Shown in pieces: positions 19,593 through 27,906 of a stretch of 64,000 nucleotides of DNA (its first letter is position 1; the number at the start of each line of letters is the position of its first letter). The position numbers were made by a program, and so were the translations under genes. The notes below the pieces were generated by a model that made no database searches, was not told the DNA's origin, and worked only from the letters and a program-made list of their open reading frames with translations. The stretch is from Agrobacterium arsenijevicii (GTDB taxonomy: Bacteria > Pseudomonadota > Alphaproteobacteria > Rhizobiales > Rhizobiaceae), in contig JWIT01000002.1 of NCBI GenBank assembly GCA_000949895.1, positions 1 to 64,000 of the forward strand, in the 5' to 3' direction.

Positions 19593-20508
19593 AGAATACG
19601 AACTTTCTGCGCAGGTGCCATTGGATGAAGGTGAGAGCGCCGACAATGACCAGCAGGATGATGGAGAGTGTCGAGCCATAACCGAAGAGGTAGAACTGGA
19701 AGGCCTGCTGATAGAGGTAATAAACGAGAACCGTCGTGGAAAAACCCGGCCCGCCCTGAGTAAGGATCATGATCTGCGCAAAGACCTGCAACGCGCCGAC
19801 GATGGTGACGATGGAGGCCAGCAGGATCGTCGGGCTGATCATCGGCAGGGTGAGGCGATAGAACTGCTTGAAGCGCGGCACGCCATCGACGCGCGCGGCT
19901 TCGAACAGTTCCCGCGGCACGCCCTGTAGCGCGGCGAGAAACAGGATCATGTTGAGACCGAGATTTTTGAGTGCCTGCACGACGACGACCGAGATCATCG
20001 CCGTCGTGGGGTGGCGCAACCAGTTGGGACCTTCGACGCCGATCATTTGCAGGAGGCCGTTGATCCCGCCATTGTTCTGCAGCAAAAAGCCCCAGACGAT
20101 TGTCCAGGCGACCAGCGACACCACGACAGGGGAAAAGAACAGCGTGCGGAACACGGTCATGAAGGCCAGTTTCTGGTTCAAGAGCAACGCAAGCCCCAGC
20201 GCCAGGCTCATATTGAGCAGGGCAAGTCCGGCCGAGAACACGGCGGTCACGGCCAGCACTTCGCCTATGGCCGGATCGCTGAGCAGTTTCTGGTAATTGG
20301 CGACGCCGGTGAACCGGAAAGATCCCGCCAGCACGTTCCACTCATGCAGCGAATACCAGAAGACCAACACCAGCGGAACGAGCACGAAGACAACGATACC
20401 GATGAGTTGCGGCGCTATGAACAGATATCCGGTGGCGGCGTCGCGGCGCGCCATGGTCCAGAAGCTGCGCCTAGCCTGTGTTTGCGCTGTTTGGAGGGCA
20501 AGCGTCAT
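19582..20508 (-). CDS. Carbohydrate ABC transporter permease (MalF/UgpA type)
   Basis: About 308 residues with six predicted helices. The N-terminal part (residues about 25-50, GYLFIAPQLIGIVVF) is the typical first helix, followed by FTGVANYQKLLSDP, the periplasmic loop of the family. The EAA motif is LFEAARVDGVPRFKQFYRLTLPM. ATG at 20508 has AAGGA nine bases upstream; ATG at 20535 is an alternative. It is located between the receptor gene and the second permease, in the usual order. Confidence 0.93.
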   Translation of the reverse strand: MTLALQTAQTQARRSFWTMARRDAATGYLFIAPQLIGIVVFVLVPLVLVFWYSLHEWNVLAGSFRFTGVANYQKLLSDPAIGEVLAVTAVFSAGLALLNMSLALGLALLLNQKLAFMTVFRTLFFSPVVVSLVAWTIVWGFLLQNNGGINGLLQMIGVEGPNWLRHPTTAMISVVVVQALKNLGLNMILFLAALQGVPRELFEAARVDGVPRFKQFYRLTLPMISPTILLASIVTIVGALQVFAQIMILTQGGPGFSTTVLVYYLYQQAFQFYLFGYGSTLSIILLVIVGALTFIQWHLRRKFVFYEN

Positions 20509-20563
20509 GGCTTTTCTTCCTTTTGCCTTTCGCATCCATGGAAAATCGGATGACTACGAAGCG

Positions 20564-21823
20564 TCAATTGGCCGCCAGCAACGGGTTGAGACGGCTGCAA
20601 AGCGCTTGCAGGACAGCCGCGACATCGGCATCGGGACGCCAGAGACCGTCGAGGCCGGCGCGAACGGTCTGTTGCAGCCGGGCAAAATTGCGAACCTGCT
20701 GCGTCGACTGGCCGGTGGCGACGCCGCGAATGACCACGGCCTCTATCTGTTTGCGCGACAGCGATGGGTTGGCGGCCGCGAGCACATCGGCAGTGAGCAG
20801 GCTCTGCCGTGCCGGCGGGAAAAACCGCGCGAGCTTGGCCACGTTCGGCTTGGAGGAGAAAAACGCCAGGAATTCCGCCGCCAGCTTCGGGTTTTTGCCG
20901 CTGGCCATGACGCCAATGCCTGCCCGACCTGTAAAGGCATAGTCACCTGCAGGTCCTGTAGGCAAAGGCACGAGATCCCAGTCGAAGGCCTTGTCGCCTT
21001 TCGGTAGCAGCGCTGCGCGGCTGATCTGGGTGGTCGTCATCGCCGCATCCCCGGCAAAGAAATCGGCTGAAACACCAGGGCCCGGTATGGCTTTCTTCAC
21101 GAAGATCGCATCGTGGATGAAGCGCATGGCATCAACCATCTCCGGGCTGGCAAAGGCGCAGGACTTGGTATCCTTCGACCAGGGATAGGCATTCCAGCCG
21201 GTATAGACTTCAGCAAGGTTCTCCCAGGCCTTGTATTCAAAATCACGAATGATCAATCCCTGTTCGCCTGTGGCCGCGACTTTCGCGGCCGTCGCAATGG
21301 CATTGTCCCAGTTCCAGTCGCCGGCAGCGATCATCTCGGCGGGTGTCTTTGCGCCTGCCGCCCGGATCAAGTCGTTGTTGACGAAGACGCCGAAGGGCGA
21401 TGTCGAGAAGGGATAGAGATATTGTATTCCTTCATACGACCAGGCGGTGAGTGTTGCCGGGGGGAAGTCGCCCATGTCGTAACCTTCGGTATTGGCAAAG
21501 GTTTCGGTGAGGGGATAAAGCGCCCCGGCCGCCATGAAGTCAGGCGCGGTCGTGTCGAACAGCCAGGCCAGATCGGGGGGATTGCCGCCGGCGATCTGGG
21601 TGGTCAAGGTGGTGGCATAGCCTTCGTAGGCAAGCGAATCGTAAGTGATCTTGACGCCGGGATGGCTGGCCTCGAACTCATCGGCGATCTCGTTGAACAG
21701 GGCCAGATGGGCTTCGTTGGCGCTCCAGATCGCCATCCGCAATTCCTGCGACAACGCCGGCGAAACCAGGCCGGATGTGACCAGAAAACCGGTCAGTGCA
21801 ATTTTGACTATGGTCCTGCGCAT
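20564..21823 (-). CDS. Carbohydrate ABC transporter substrate-binding protein (family 1)
   Basis: 419 residues with a signal peptide (TIVKIALTGFLVTSGLV, cleavage near ALSQ-E). The mature domain follows the cluster B sugar-receptor pattern: LRMAIWSANEAHLALFNEIADEFEASHPGVKI, here with key part FEASHPGVKI, then TLTTQIAGGNPPDLAWL, and the late AGIGVMASGKNPKLAAEFLAFF. Ligand identity is not readable; receptors of this group bind mono- or oligosaccharides or polyols. GGGAGG lies upstream of ATG 21823. A putative LacI operator sits 15 bases before the start, in the gap after the FAD oxidoreductase gene. Confidence 0.93.
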   Translation of the reverse strand: MRRTIVKIALTGFLVTSGLVSPALSQELRMAIWSANEAHLALFNEIADEFEASHPGVKITYDSLAYEGYATTLTTQIAGGNPPDLAWLFDTTAPDFMAAGALYPLTETFANTEGYDMGDFPPATLTAWSYEGIQYLYPFSTSPFGVFVNNDLIRAAGAKTPAEMIAAGDWNWDNAIATAAKVAATGEQGLIIRDFEYKAWENLAEVYTGWNAYPWSKDTKSCAFASPEMVDAMRFIHDAIFVKKAIPGPGVSADFFAGDAAMTTTQISRAALLPKGDKAFDWDLVPLPTGPAGDYAFTGRAGIGVMASGKNPKLAAEFLAFFSSKPNVAKLARFFPPARQSLLTADVLAAANPSLSRKQIEAVVIRGVATGQSTQQVRNFARLQQTVRAGLDGLWRPDADVAAVLQALCSRLNPLLAAN

Positions 21824-21837
21824 GAATAATCCTCCCA

Positions 21838-21853
21838 GATTATACGTGTTAGC
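21838..21853 (-). promoter_or_regulatory. Putative internal LacI-type operator
   Basis: On the minus strand the 16-mer reads GCTAACACGTATAATC. It matches 12 of 16 positions of the near-palindrome GCTAATTCGTATTAGC found before the lacI-type gene, sharing the GCTAA start and CGTAT centre. It lies between the FAD oxidoreductase and receptor genes and may add control, or a second promoter, for the transporter part of the operon. Found by eye. Confidence 0.45.
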
Positions 21854-23463
21854 TAGTAGCCGCGAATATCAGGCCAATGGCGCTCCACCCCTTGGCGTTC
21901 GATATGGGTGTGGAATTCCGCCAGCCGCTTTTCGTCGGCATGCACGCCATGCGGGGTCTCGCCCCTGTCGAGGCAATAGGCGGCCAGCATGCCAGCCACT
22001 TCGCCGATGTTCCATTCGACCGGATGCAGCCTGTAGCAACCATTGGTGATATGCGTGGTGCCGATGTTCTTGGCCGCGGCCAGCAGATTTGTTTTATGGC
22101 GGGGAATAAGAGCACCCAACGGAATCTCGAATGGGCAGGCGCCGACATCGATATAATTATCGCCGCCCGTCGAGGGGTGCAGGTCGATGCGGTACATACC
22201 GACACCGATGCTATCAGGGTAATGCACCGCGCCGCGATCGCCGCGCACTGCAAGCGACAAATCCTGTTCGAATACCGTGGTCAGGGCACGAATGCGACGG
22301 CTTTCACGTATATAGGGCGCCATTGCCAGGCCATGCTCCGTGCCGGTAATGTCGCCGCGCAGGCGCAGACCCGGAAAGCCCTGGCCACCATCCGGGCGAG
22401 GTGCCTCGGTCTGCATCCAGTAGAACATGGAATAGGACAGGCTTGCCGCGTCGGCCAGCCGCTCCGCATATTGTTCGGGGGTAACGTCGATGATCGGCGC
22501 CTCGAAATAATCGATCATCGGCCAGTTCACGAGGCAGATATCGCTGGCATAGGCGCCGGGCCGAAATGTATGGCGGGCGGCAATGCGGCGGAATATCCAC
22601 AGGCTCATATCGCCGGCGCTGTGGCGCTGGTCGGCAACGTCGCGTGTTGCGTTGTCGACCGGATTGGGATCGAAAAATCGGCGGCTGCGCTCCAGTGTAC
22701 GTGGATTGGGTGAGTCCCAGCTCAATAGCGGGCCGCCCCAGAATTCGGGGGCAACCTGACGCCAGTGGTCGTACCGGGCGGGTTTGTCGATGACATGATT
22801 GCCGTCAACCTGATCGACGGCGAAGCAGATCGAGACGGCCTGCTGATTGTGCGGTTGCGCCTCCGCCGGTGCGCTCGGCTCGCCGGTTTCGGATTGGGCT
22901 TCGAAACCCGTGACATAGTCGGTTGCGGTCAGCGGCAGCAGATCACCCAATTCGGTGGCGTCGATAATGTAGCGGGCCGAGCAGGAAATGAGATCGCCCG
23001 TATTGCAATGGCGCAGCGTCACGGCGCGCACGGTGTCGCCGTCGACCTCCGCGGCGATCGGCTCATAGGGCTTGAGGATGGTCAGCTTGCCACCGGCCGC
23101 GTAAGGGGCAAGCATTGCCTCCATCACCGCCAGCGAAACGCGCGGCTCGTGGCACAGGCGAGATACATTGCCGTCACCGGGGTTGAGCGTCAGATCCGCC
23201 CGGGCGGCGTCTGTCAGCGGGTAGTGGTCGCGGTAATATTGCCGCACGCCCGTGCGCAGGGCGCGATAGCTGGCCGTGATCCCGAACTGCTCGACCCAGC
23301 TGTGCTCGTCGGGCGGCACGGCCTGGCTGGTCAGCTGACCGCCAATCCAGTCGAACGCTTCTGTCAGAATAACGCTGCGACCGTTGCGCAAGGCCCCGAG
23401 CGCTGCGGCCACGCCGCCAAGTCCGGCGCCAACCACAAGAATATCTGCATTGTATTCTCTCAC
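21853..23463 (-). CDS. FAD-dependent oxidoreductase (FAD_oxidored family)
   Basis: About 536 residues. The N-terminal ADILVVGAGLGGVAAALGALRNG is a Rossmann FAD-binding motif, followed by VILTEAFDWIGGQLTSQAV, which is typical of the PF12831-like group, and YIIDATELGDLLPL is its second conserved block. The GTG start at 23463 comes one base after the LacI stop, suggesting translational coupling. Members accompany sugar or oligosaccharide operons in soil bacteria and are poorly characterised; oxidation of a hydroxyl on the imported compound is a reasonable inference. No signal peptide was seen, so it is probably cytoplasmic. Confidence 0.85.
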   Translation of the reverse strand: MREYNADILVVGAGLGGVAAALGALRNGRSVILTEAFDWIGGQLTSQAVPPDEHSWVEQFGITASYRALRTGVRQYYRDHYPLTDAARADLTLNPGDGNVSRLCHEPRVSLAVMEAMLAPYAAGGKLTILKPYEPIAAEVDGDTVRAVTLRHCNTGDLISCSARYIIDATELGDLLPLTATDYVTGFEAQSETGEPSAPAEAQPHNQQAVSICFAVDQVDGNHVIDKPARYDHWRQVAPEFWGGPLLSWDSPNPRTLERSRRFFDPNPVDNATRDVADQRHSAGDMSLWIFRRIAARHTFRPGAYASDICLVNWPMIDYFEAPIIDVTPEQYAERLADAASLSYSMFYWMQTEAPRPDGGQGFPGLRLRGDITGTEHGLAMAPYIRESRRIRALTTVFEQDLSLAVRGDRGAVHYPDSIGVGMYRIDLHPSTGGDNYIDVGACPFEIPLGALIPRHKTNLLAAAKNIGTTHITNGCYRLHPVEWNIGEVAGMLAAYCLDRGETPHGVHADEKRLAEFHTHIERQGVERHWPDIRGY

Positions 23464-23464
23464 G

Positions 23465-24523
23465 TCAGGTTCTCTTTCCTTGAGTTGGGCCTTGAGTTGG
23501 GGAAGCAAGCGTTTCGCCCGCCACGATGTCACAGCCCAGCAATACCTGTCGTACGGGGCCGGGGGGGCTGGTAAGGGTTTCCACCAGCATGGAGGTCGCC
23601 TGCCTGCCCATCTCTTCGCGGGGGATGGCATAGGAGGTGAAGACGCGTTGCAAGCGGAGCGTATGCGTGCGCGTGCCGCTGCCCAGCACCACGATGGAAA
23701 GATCGCCGGGGACGCTCACCCCTTGGGCACGGGCATGATTGTCGAAGACCACCGCTTCGGCCACCTCTGCAAAAAAAACGACGCTCGCTCCGCTGGCGCG
23801 AACGGCGGCCAGCTGTTCAGCCGGATCGCCATTTTCACTTTCGTGGGAATAGACCAGCTCTGCTGCGCCCTCGATTGCGGCCAGAAAACCACGCCAGCGG
23901 TCACTGATGGATTCCGCCGGACCCGTCGCGCCAATAAAGGCGAAGCGGTGATGGCCGGCGACAAGTGCCTCTCGGACAAGAGCATGGGTGGCTGCGACGT
24001 AATCCGCGCCAACATAACGCACCGGCCCGCCGGCATCGTCACGGCGGCCGACTGCGACATAGGGATAGTCACCGGCAACCAGTCGGGCAAGCTCATCGCG
24101 ATCGAACTGACTGCCCAGAATCAGGCATCCGTCAGCAAGTCGAAGCCGCCCCGTTTCCCCGAAGATGCGCTTGCGGCCGTTATCGTCGCGCGTCGCCGCC
24201 GTCATCAGCAGCAGGTCGTAGCCCAGCTTTTCCGCCTCCTCCTCAATTCCCATCAAAAACGGCGTGTAGAAATCCGCCTGCGCAATCGGGAAAGCCGGCT
24301 GATAGGTGAATACACCCAGAATCCGGTTGGCGCCCTTGACCATGCTGCGCGCGACGGGATCCGCTACATAACCGGTGTCGCGAATGGCCTTCAGCACGCG
24401 CTCTCGCGTTTCAGGCGGGATACGGCCTTCAGCGGATTTCGCCTCGTTGAGCACGAGCGAAACCGTTGCCTGGCTGACCCCCGCAAAGATCGCAATGTCA
24501 CGTTGCGTCAAGCGCCTAACCAT
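23465..24523 (-). CDS. LacI-family transcriptional repressor
   Basis: 352 residues. The N-terminal helix-turn-helix and hinge read LTQRDIAIFAGVSQATVSLVLN, here recognised by AIFAGVSQATVSLVL, with hinge region VLKAIRDTGYVADPVARSM. The rest is a periplasmic-binding-like effector domain starting ILGVFTYQPAF. It is the first gene of the minus-strand operon, ahead of the FAD oxidoreductase and sugar ABC genes, and is expected to repress the operon and itself until an inducer sugar binds. Two putative operators lie 21-53 bases upstream of its start. Confidence 0.93.
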   Translation of the reverse strand: MVRRLTQRDIAIFAGVSQATVSLVLNEAKSAEGRIPPETRERVLKAIRDTGYVADPVARSMVKGANRILGVFTYQPAFPIAQADFYTPFLMGIEEEAEKLGYDLLLMTAATRDDNGRKRIFGETGRLRLADGCLILGSQFDRDELARLVAGDYPYVAVGRRDDAGGPVRYVGADYVAATHALVREALVAGHHRFAFIGATGPAESISDRWRGFLAAIEGAAELVYSHESENGDPAEQLAAVRASGASVVFFAEVAEAVVFDNHARAQGVSVPGDLSIVVLGSGTRTHTLRLQRVFTSYAIPREEMGRQATSMLVETLTSPPGPVRQVLLGCDIVAGETLASPTQGPTQGKRT

Positions 24524-24543
24524 CGAAACCTCATTTTTTGTCT

Positions 24544-24559
24544 GCTAATTCGTATTAGC
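24544..24559. promoter_or_regulatory. Putative LacI-type operator O1
   Basis: GCTAATTCGTATTAGC: arms GCTAAT and ATTAGC around a centre with CG, the usual form of LacI-family operators. It is 21 bases upstream of the repressor start, where binding would block transcription of the lacI-FAD-ABC operon. Confidence 0.6.
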
Positions 24560-24560
24560 T

Positions 24561-24576
24561 GCTTATGCGTATAAAC
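24561..24576. promoter_or_regulatory. Putative LacI-type operator O2
   Basis: GCTTATGCGTATAAAC matches O1 at 12 of 16 positions and starts 17 bases after it, so the two would lie nearly on the same helix face. It keeps the CGTAT core. Confidence 0.45.
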
Positions 24577-24939
24577 AAGGTTTGCGAGAGGATGTCAAGA
24601 GTGAGACAACGCGCGACGGTGTGTCAGAGCGAACCGTTCCATTTCCGGGGTTTATCAGACATTTCCCAGCCATAGACTTGGTGCCGCCAGCAGCACCGTG
24701 CCGGCTGATGGCGATTTTTGTCTGATGGGTTCTGGTTCGAAGCTCATCAAGGCGAGAGTTTCTTGAAGTATGTGATACTTGCTTGTCGCCGAGCGTAGAG
24801 AACTGAATAGCGCATCGCCTCAATTAATCGAACGTCTCCATCAAAAGTTCTTCTGACCCCATCAAATAGCCTATCGTGTTAGGGCTACGGCAGCTGAAAG
24901 TAATCCGGATCGTGCTGGATTACCGGGTGGCTTTGGACA
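24577..24939. other. Intergenic region before the carboxylase operon
   Basis: About 360 bases between divergent operons. It should hold the promoter for the biotin carboxylase operon on the plus strand. No gene, hairpin with T-run or recognisable operator could be supported by eye; open frames here look random. Confidence 0.45.
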
Positions 24940-25389
24940 ATGCCGAGTACGCTTATGGACCTGCCGAAGATAAAGACGCTGATTGATTTTGTCGGGCGAA
25001 CGAACGTCACCGAACTCATGGTGACGGAGAAAAACGTGACTGTGCGGATATTCAAAACTGCACTCCAAACAGATGCTACCAGCAATATCTCGGTGACAAC
25101 CGGGAGTGATGCTCCGAGCGATGAGCCTGCGTCTGGGCTTCACGTCAGCCCATCGGCCACCTCCGTCCTCGCCCCGATTTTCGGCATTTTGCATCGCGCC
25201 TCCGCGCCAGGGCAGCCTTCATTTGTCGAGGCTGGAGATACGGTCGAGGAGGGGCAGACCCTCTTCATTATTGAAGCCATGAAAGTGTTCAACAAGATTG
25301 TTGCGCCACGTGCGGGCCGCATCACCCATCTTACGGAGGTTGATGGCGGCGAGGTCGAGGTAAACGATTTACTGGCGGAGATCTCGTGA
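24940..25389 (+). CDS. Biotin carboxyl carrier protein (AccB-like)
   Basis: 149 residues. The N-terminal helical part (MDLPKIKTLIDFVGRTNVTELMV) matches the start of bacterial AccB. The C-terminal biotinyl domain begins VLAPIFGILHRAS and contains the biotinylation motif IIEAMKVFNKI, whose Lys receives biotin, then ENDL-type end VNDLLAEIS. The domain includes the thumb-like insertion (SAPGQPSFVEAGD) seen in AccB. Two starts are possible, 24940 and 24955. It overlaps the biotin carboxylase gene and would be its carboxyl acceptor. It is probably a second, operon-specific carrier rather than the housekeeping AccB, which normally sits elsewhere; this is inferred from the PxpABC neighbours. Confidence 0.92.
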   Translation: MPSTLMDLPKIKTLIDFVGRTNVTELMVTEKNVTVRIFKTALQTDATSNISVTTGSDAPSDEPASGLHVSPSATSVLAPIFGILHRASAPGQPSFVEAGDTVEEGQTLFIIEAMKVFNKIVAPRAGRITHLTEVDGGEVEVNDLLAEIS

Positions 25390-26777
25390 TGGCGGAAGGT
25401 CTCAACCCAATATCCGATACACCGGGCTTCGATACGGTTCTGATCGCCAACCGGGGTGAAATTGCTGCTCGCATTCAACGCGCTTGCCGCGAGTTGGGCT
25501 TGAAGACCGTGGCGATCTGCTCGGAGGCGGACAGGCAGGCCCCATATGGCCAAACGGCTGATACCTTCCTTTGCGTTGGCCCGGCGAATGCCGCCAAGAG
25601 CTACCTCAATCAAAACGCCATTCTAATCGCTGCCCGTTTGACGGGTGCGGGTGCGATCCATCCCGGTTACGGATTTCTCTCTGAAAACGCTGCCTTTTCG
25701 CAGGCTGTTGAAGACGCCGGTCTCGTATTCATCGGGCCGGACGCAAGATCAATCTCCGCGATGGGCGACAAAATCGCTGCCAAACGGGCAATGATCGAGG
25801 CGGGTGTGCCATGCGTACCGGGACCGGATACAGCGCTTCCCGAGGATGCCGGGACGGTGGAGCGTATCGCCAACGAGATCGGCTATCCAGTCATCATCAA
25901 AGCCGCGGGCGGTGGTGGTGGACGTGGCATGCGGGTGGTGCAGGAACCAGCCTTGCTTCACGAAGCGATTTCCTTGACGAGGGAGGAGGCGAAGCAGGCG
26001 TTCGGCTCTGCTGCGCTTTACATGGAAAAGTTTCTCCAGCATCCCCGTCACATCGAGATACAGGTCCTGTGCGATACGCACGGCAATGCTGTCTGGCTCG
26101 GCCATCGCGACTGCTCGATGCAGCGCCGCCATCAAAAGGTGGTGGAAGAAGCACCGGCGCCTGGAATTCCGGCCGATGTGATCCAGCCAGTCGGAATGGC
26201 ATGCGTTGAGGCTTGCCGGCAGATCGGTTATCGCGGCGTGGGAACTTTCGAATTCCTGTTTGAAGACGGTAAGTTCTATTTCATCGAGATGAATACGCGC
26301 TTGCAGGTTGAGCACCCCGTCACGGAAATGACGAGCGGCATTGACATCGTTCAGGCCCAGATCAAGGCGGCGCAGGGCAAGCCTCTGGATCTGCAACAGG
26401 CCGACGTTACATGCGACGGGCATTCCTTCGAATGCCGCATCAATGCCGAGGATCCTGATAGCTTTTTACCGTCGGCGGGCGTCGTGACCGATCTTGTGCT
26501 GCCGGAAGGAGAGGGGATTCGCGTCGATACCCACATCCATGTCGGTTACCGAGTGTCACCCTATTATGATTCCCTGATCGCCAAGTTGATCGTGCATGCG
26601 CCGACCCGCGCTGAGGCCATGGTGAGGATGCGCGAAGCGCTTGAGGGCACACATGTGGGGGGTATTTCAACCAATCTGCCCCTCCTTCGCGCCCTGTTTG
26701 AGGACGAAGCTTTCGCGCAGGGCGAAAGAGACATTCATTATCTTGAACAATGGCTAAAAGAACGGAGGGCGGCATGA
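25389..26777 (+). CDS. Biotin carboxylase (AccC-like)
   Basis: About 462 residues, an ATP-grasp enzyme that carboxylates biotin on the carrier protein using bicarbonate and ATP. VLIANRGEIAARIQRACRELG starts the pre-ATP-grasp domain, then IHPGYGFLSENAAF, the glycine-rich ATP loop KAAGGGGGRGMRVV, MEKFLQHPRHIEIQVL, DCSMQRRHQKVVEEAPAP, and the active-site EMNTRLQVEHPVTEM with the catalytic Arg and Glu. All expected residues are present. GTG at 25386 and ATG at 25389 are both possible. It overlaps its neighbours on both sides by one and four bases. Confidence 0.95.
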   Translation: MAEGLNPISDTPGFDTVLIANRGEIAARIQRACRELGLKTVAICSEADRQAPYGQTADTFLCVGPANAAKSYLNQNAILIAARLTGAGAIHPGYGFLSENAAFSQAVEDAGLVFIGPDARSISAMGDKIAAKRAMIEAGVPCVPGPDTALPEDAGTVERIANEIGYPVIIKAAGGGGGRGMRVVQEPALLHEAISLTREEAKQAFGSAALYMEKFLQHPRHIEIQVLCDTHGNAVWLGHRDCSMQRRHQKVVEEAPAPGIPADVIQPVGMACVEACRQIGYRGVGTFEFLFEDGKFYFIEMNTRLQVEHPVTEMTSGIDIVQAQIKAAQGKPLDLQQADVTCDGHSFECRINAEDPDSFLPSAGVVTDLVLPEGEGIRVDTHIHVGYRVSPYYDSLIAKLIVHAPTRAEAMVRMREALEGTHVGGISTNLPLLRALFEDEAFAQGERDIHYLEQWLKERRAA

Positions 26778-27202
26778 GCAGGCCTGACTTCAGCGACCCC
26801 GTCTCACTCATAGCCTTGACCGACATGCTGACGGACGCGGGCGTGGACGGAGTAGAAATCACGACGCCTGACGGACAGGTGCGCATCATCGTTTCTGCCC
26901 CGGCAAAAACTGCGATTTCCGTCTCCGATACTGCTTGCTCACCAACGGCCGCTGTTTCGAAAGTGGTGGTAAAAGCGCCGATTGCCGGTCACTTCTGTTT
27001 TTCTCACCCTTCTCTGCCCGCCGAAACGGAAAATCTCCCGCGTTTGGTTGCCGCAGATGATGTGATTGGATTTATCCGCATCGATCAGATTCTCATTCCG
27101 GTCGTCGCAGGTCGTAACGGTTCTCTCGTCAATCAGCTCGCGACGCAGGATGCTCTGGTTGGTTTCGGTGATCCGCTGTTCGAAATCGAGCTTCAATCAT
27201 GA
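26774..27202 (+). CDS. Degenerate biotinyl-domain (AccB-like) protein without biotin lysine
   Basis: 142 residues that follow the layout of the AccB copy two genes upstream: a helical N-terminus (LIALTDMLTDAGVDGVEI), a variable linker, then a lipoyl/biotinyl-like fold starting VVKAPIAGHFCFSHP and ending VGFGDPLFEIEL. Where AccB has EAMK, this protein has FIRIDQILIPVV, so the modified lysine is missing. It cannot carry biotin. It may be a structural subunit or an adaptor of the complex. It overlaps accC and pxpB by four bases each (ATGA), so it is kept in frame with the operon and is unlikely to be decaying. Confidence 0.85.
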   Translation: MSRPDFSDPVSLIALTDMLTDAGVDGVEITTPDGQVRIIVSAPAKTAISVSDTACSPTAAVSKVVVKAPIAGHFCFSHPSLPAETENLPRLVAADDVIGFIRIDQILIPVVAGRNGSLVNQLATQDALVGFGDPLFEIELQS

Positions 27203-27906
27203 TTGCTACATCGAACCCTCTTGCACCGCGCCACGGAATTCAACCCGCAATCAAAGGGCAGGCGCGCGTTTCGTTCATAGGCTCCCGGTCGTTTTTGCTA
27301 GAAGCCTCCGGCGAGTTCGATCTGCCTGCACAACGCTGGATCTGGGCTCTGTCGCAAGCGGTAAAAACCTGGGCAGGTGTCGCCGAAGTCATTCCCGGCA
27401 TGACGAACCTTCTGGCGATTTTTGAGGAAACGCCTGAAGATCCGCAGCTCATCGTTTCCCAGTTGCTCGACGCCTGGGATGAGGTCGCCAGTCTGGACCT
27501 TGTCGGGAAAACGGTTGAAATACCGGTACATTATGGTGGTGAATACGCCGCCGATCTTCCCGCTCTCTGTGATTTTTCAGGGCTGAGCGACCGGGAAGTC
27601 GTACGGATTCACCACGAGGCGACCTACCGCGTCTTCGCGCTTGGCAGTGCACCGGGCTTTGGTTACCTGCATGGTCTCGATGCCCGCATTTACATGCCGC
27701 GAAAAACCGTGCCATCCATCAAGATGGAAAAGGGTTGCGTGACCATCGGTGGAATGCAGACGGGTGTGGCGATGTTGACCGGGCCGAATGGGTGGAATTC
27801 CATCGGTTACGCGGACCTGCAGATGTTCGATCCTTCTTCCTCTACACCCGCACTTTTGGCGCCGGGAGATACGGTTCGCTTCATACCGACGGGGATCGAG
27901 CTATGA
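27199..27906 (+). CDS. pxpB: 5-oxoprolinase subunit B (KipI family)
   Basis: 235 residues of the KipI/PxpB family, which with PxpC and PxpA performs ATP-dependent hydrolysis of 5-oxoproline to glutamate in bacteria. VEVPVHYGGEYAADL-type core (here VEIPVHYGGEYAADLPAL), HHEATYRVFALGSAPGFGYLHGLD and MPRKTVPS are the conserved strands, with the cyclophilin-like fold. The C-terminus holds IGGMQTGVAMLTGPNGWNSIGY. KipI/KipA domains are also the carboxyltransferase part of urea carboxylase, important here because biotin carboxylase and carrier genes adjoin. ATGA overlaps on both sides. Confidence 0.93.
   Translation: MIATSNPLAPRHGIQPAIKGQARVSFIGSRSFLLEASGEFDLPAQRWIWALSQAVKTWAGVAEVIPGMTNLLAIFEETPEDPQLIVSQLLDAWDEVASLDLVGKTVEIPVHYGGEYAADLPALCDFSGLSDREVVRIHHEATYRVFALGSAPGFGYLHGLDARIYMPRKTVPSIKMEKGCVTIGGMQTGVAMLTGPNGWNSIGYADLQMFDPSSSTPALLAPGDTVRFIPTGIEL

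Noticed and set aside
24577..24939. Possible insertion-sequence remnant before the carboxylase operon
   Set aside because: No inverted ends or transposase motif could be found in either strand.
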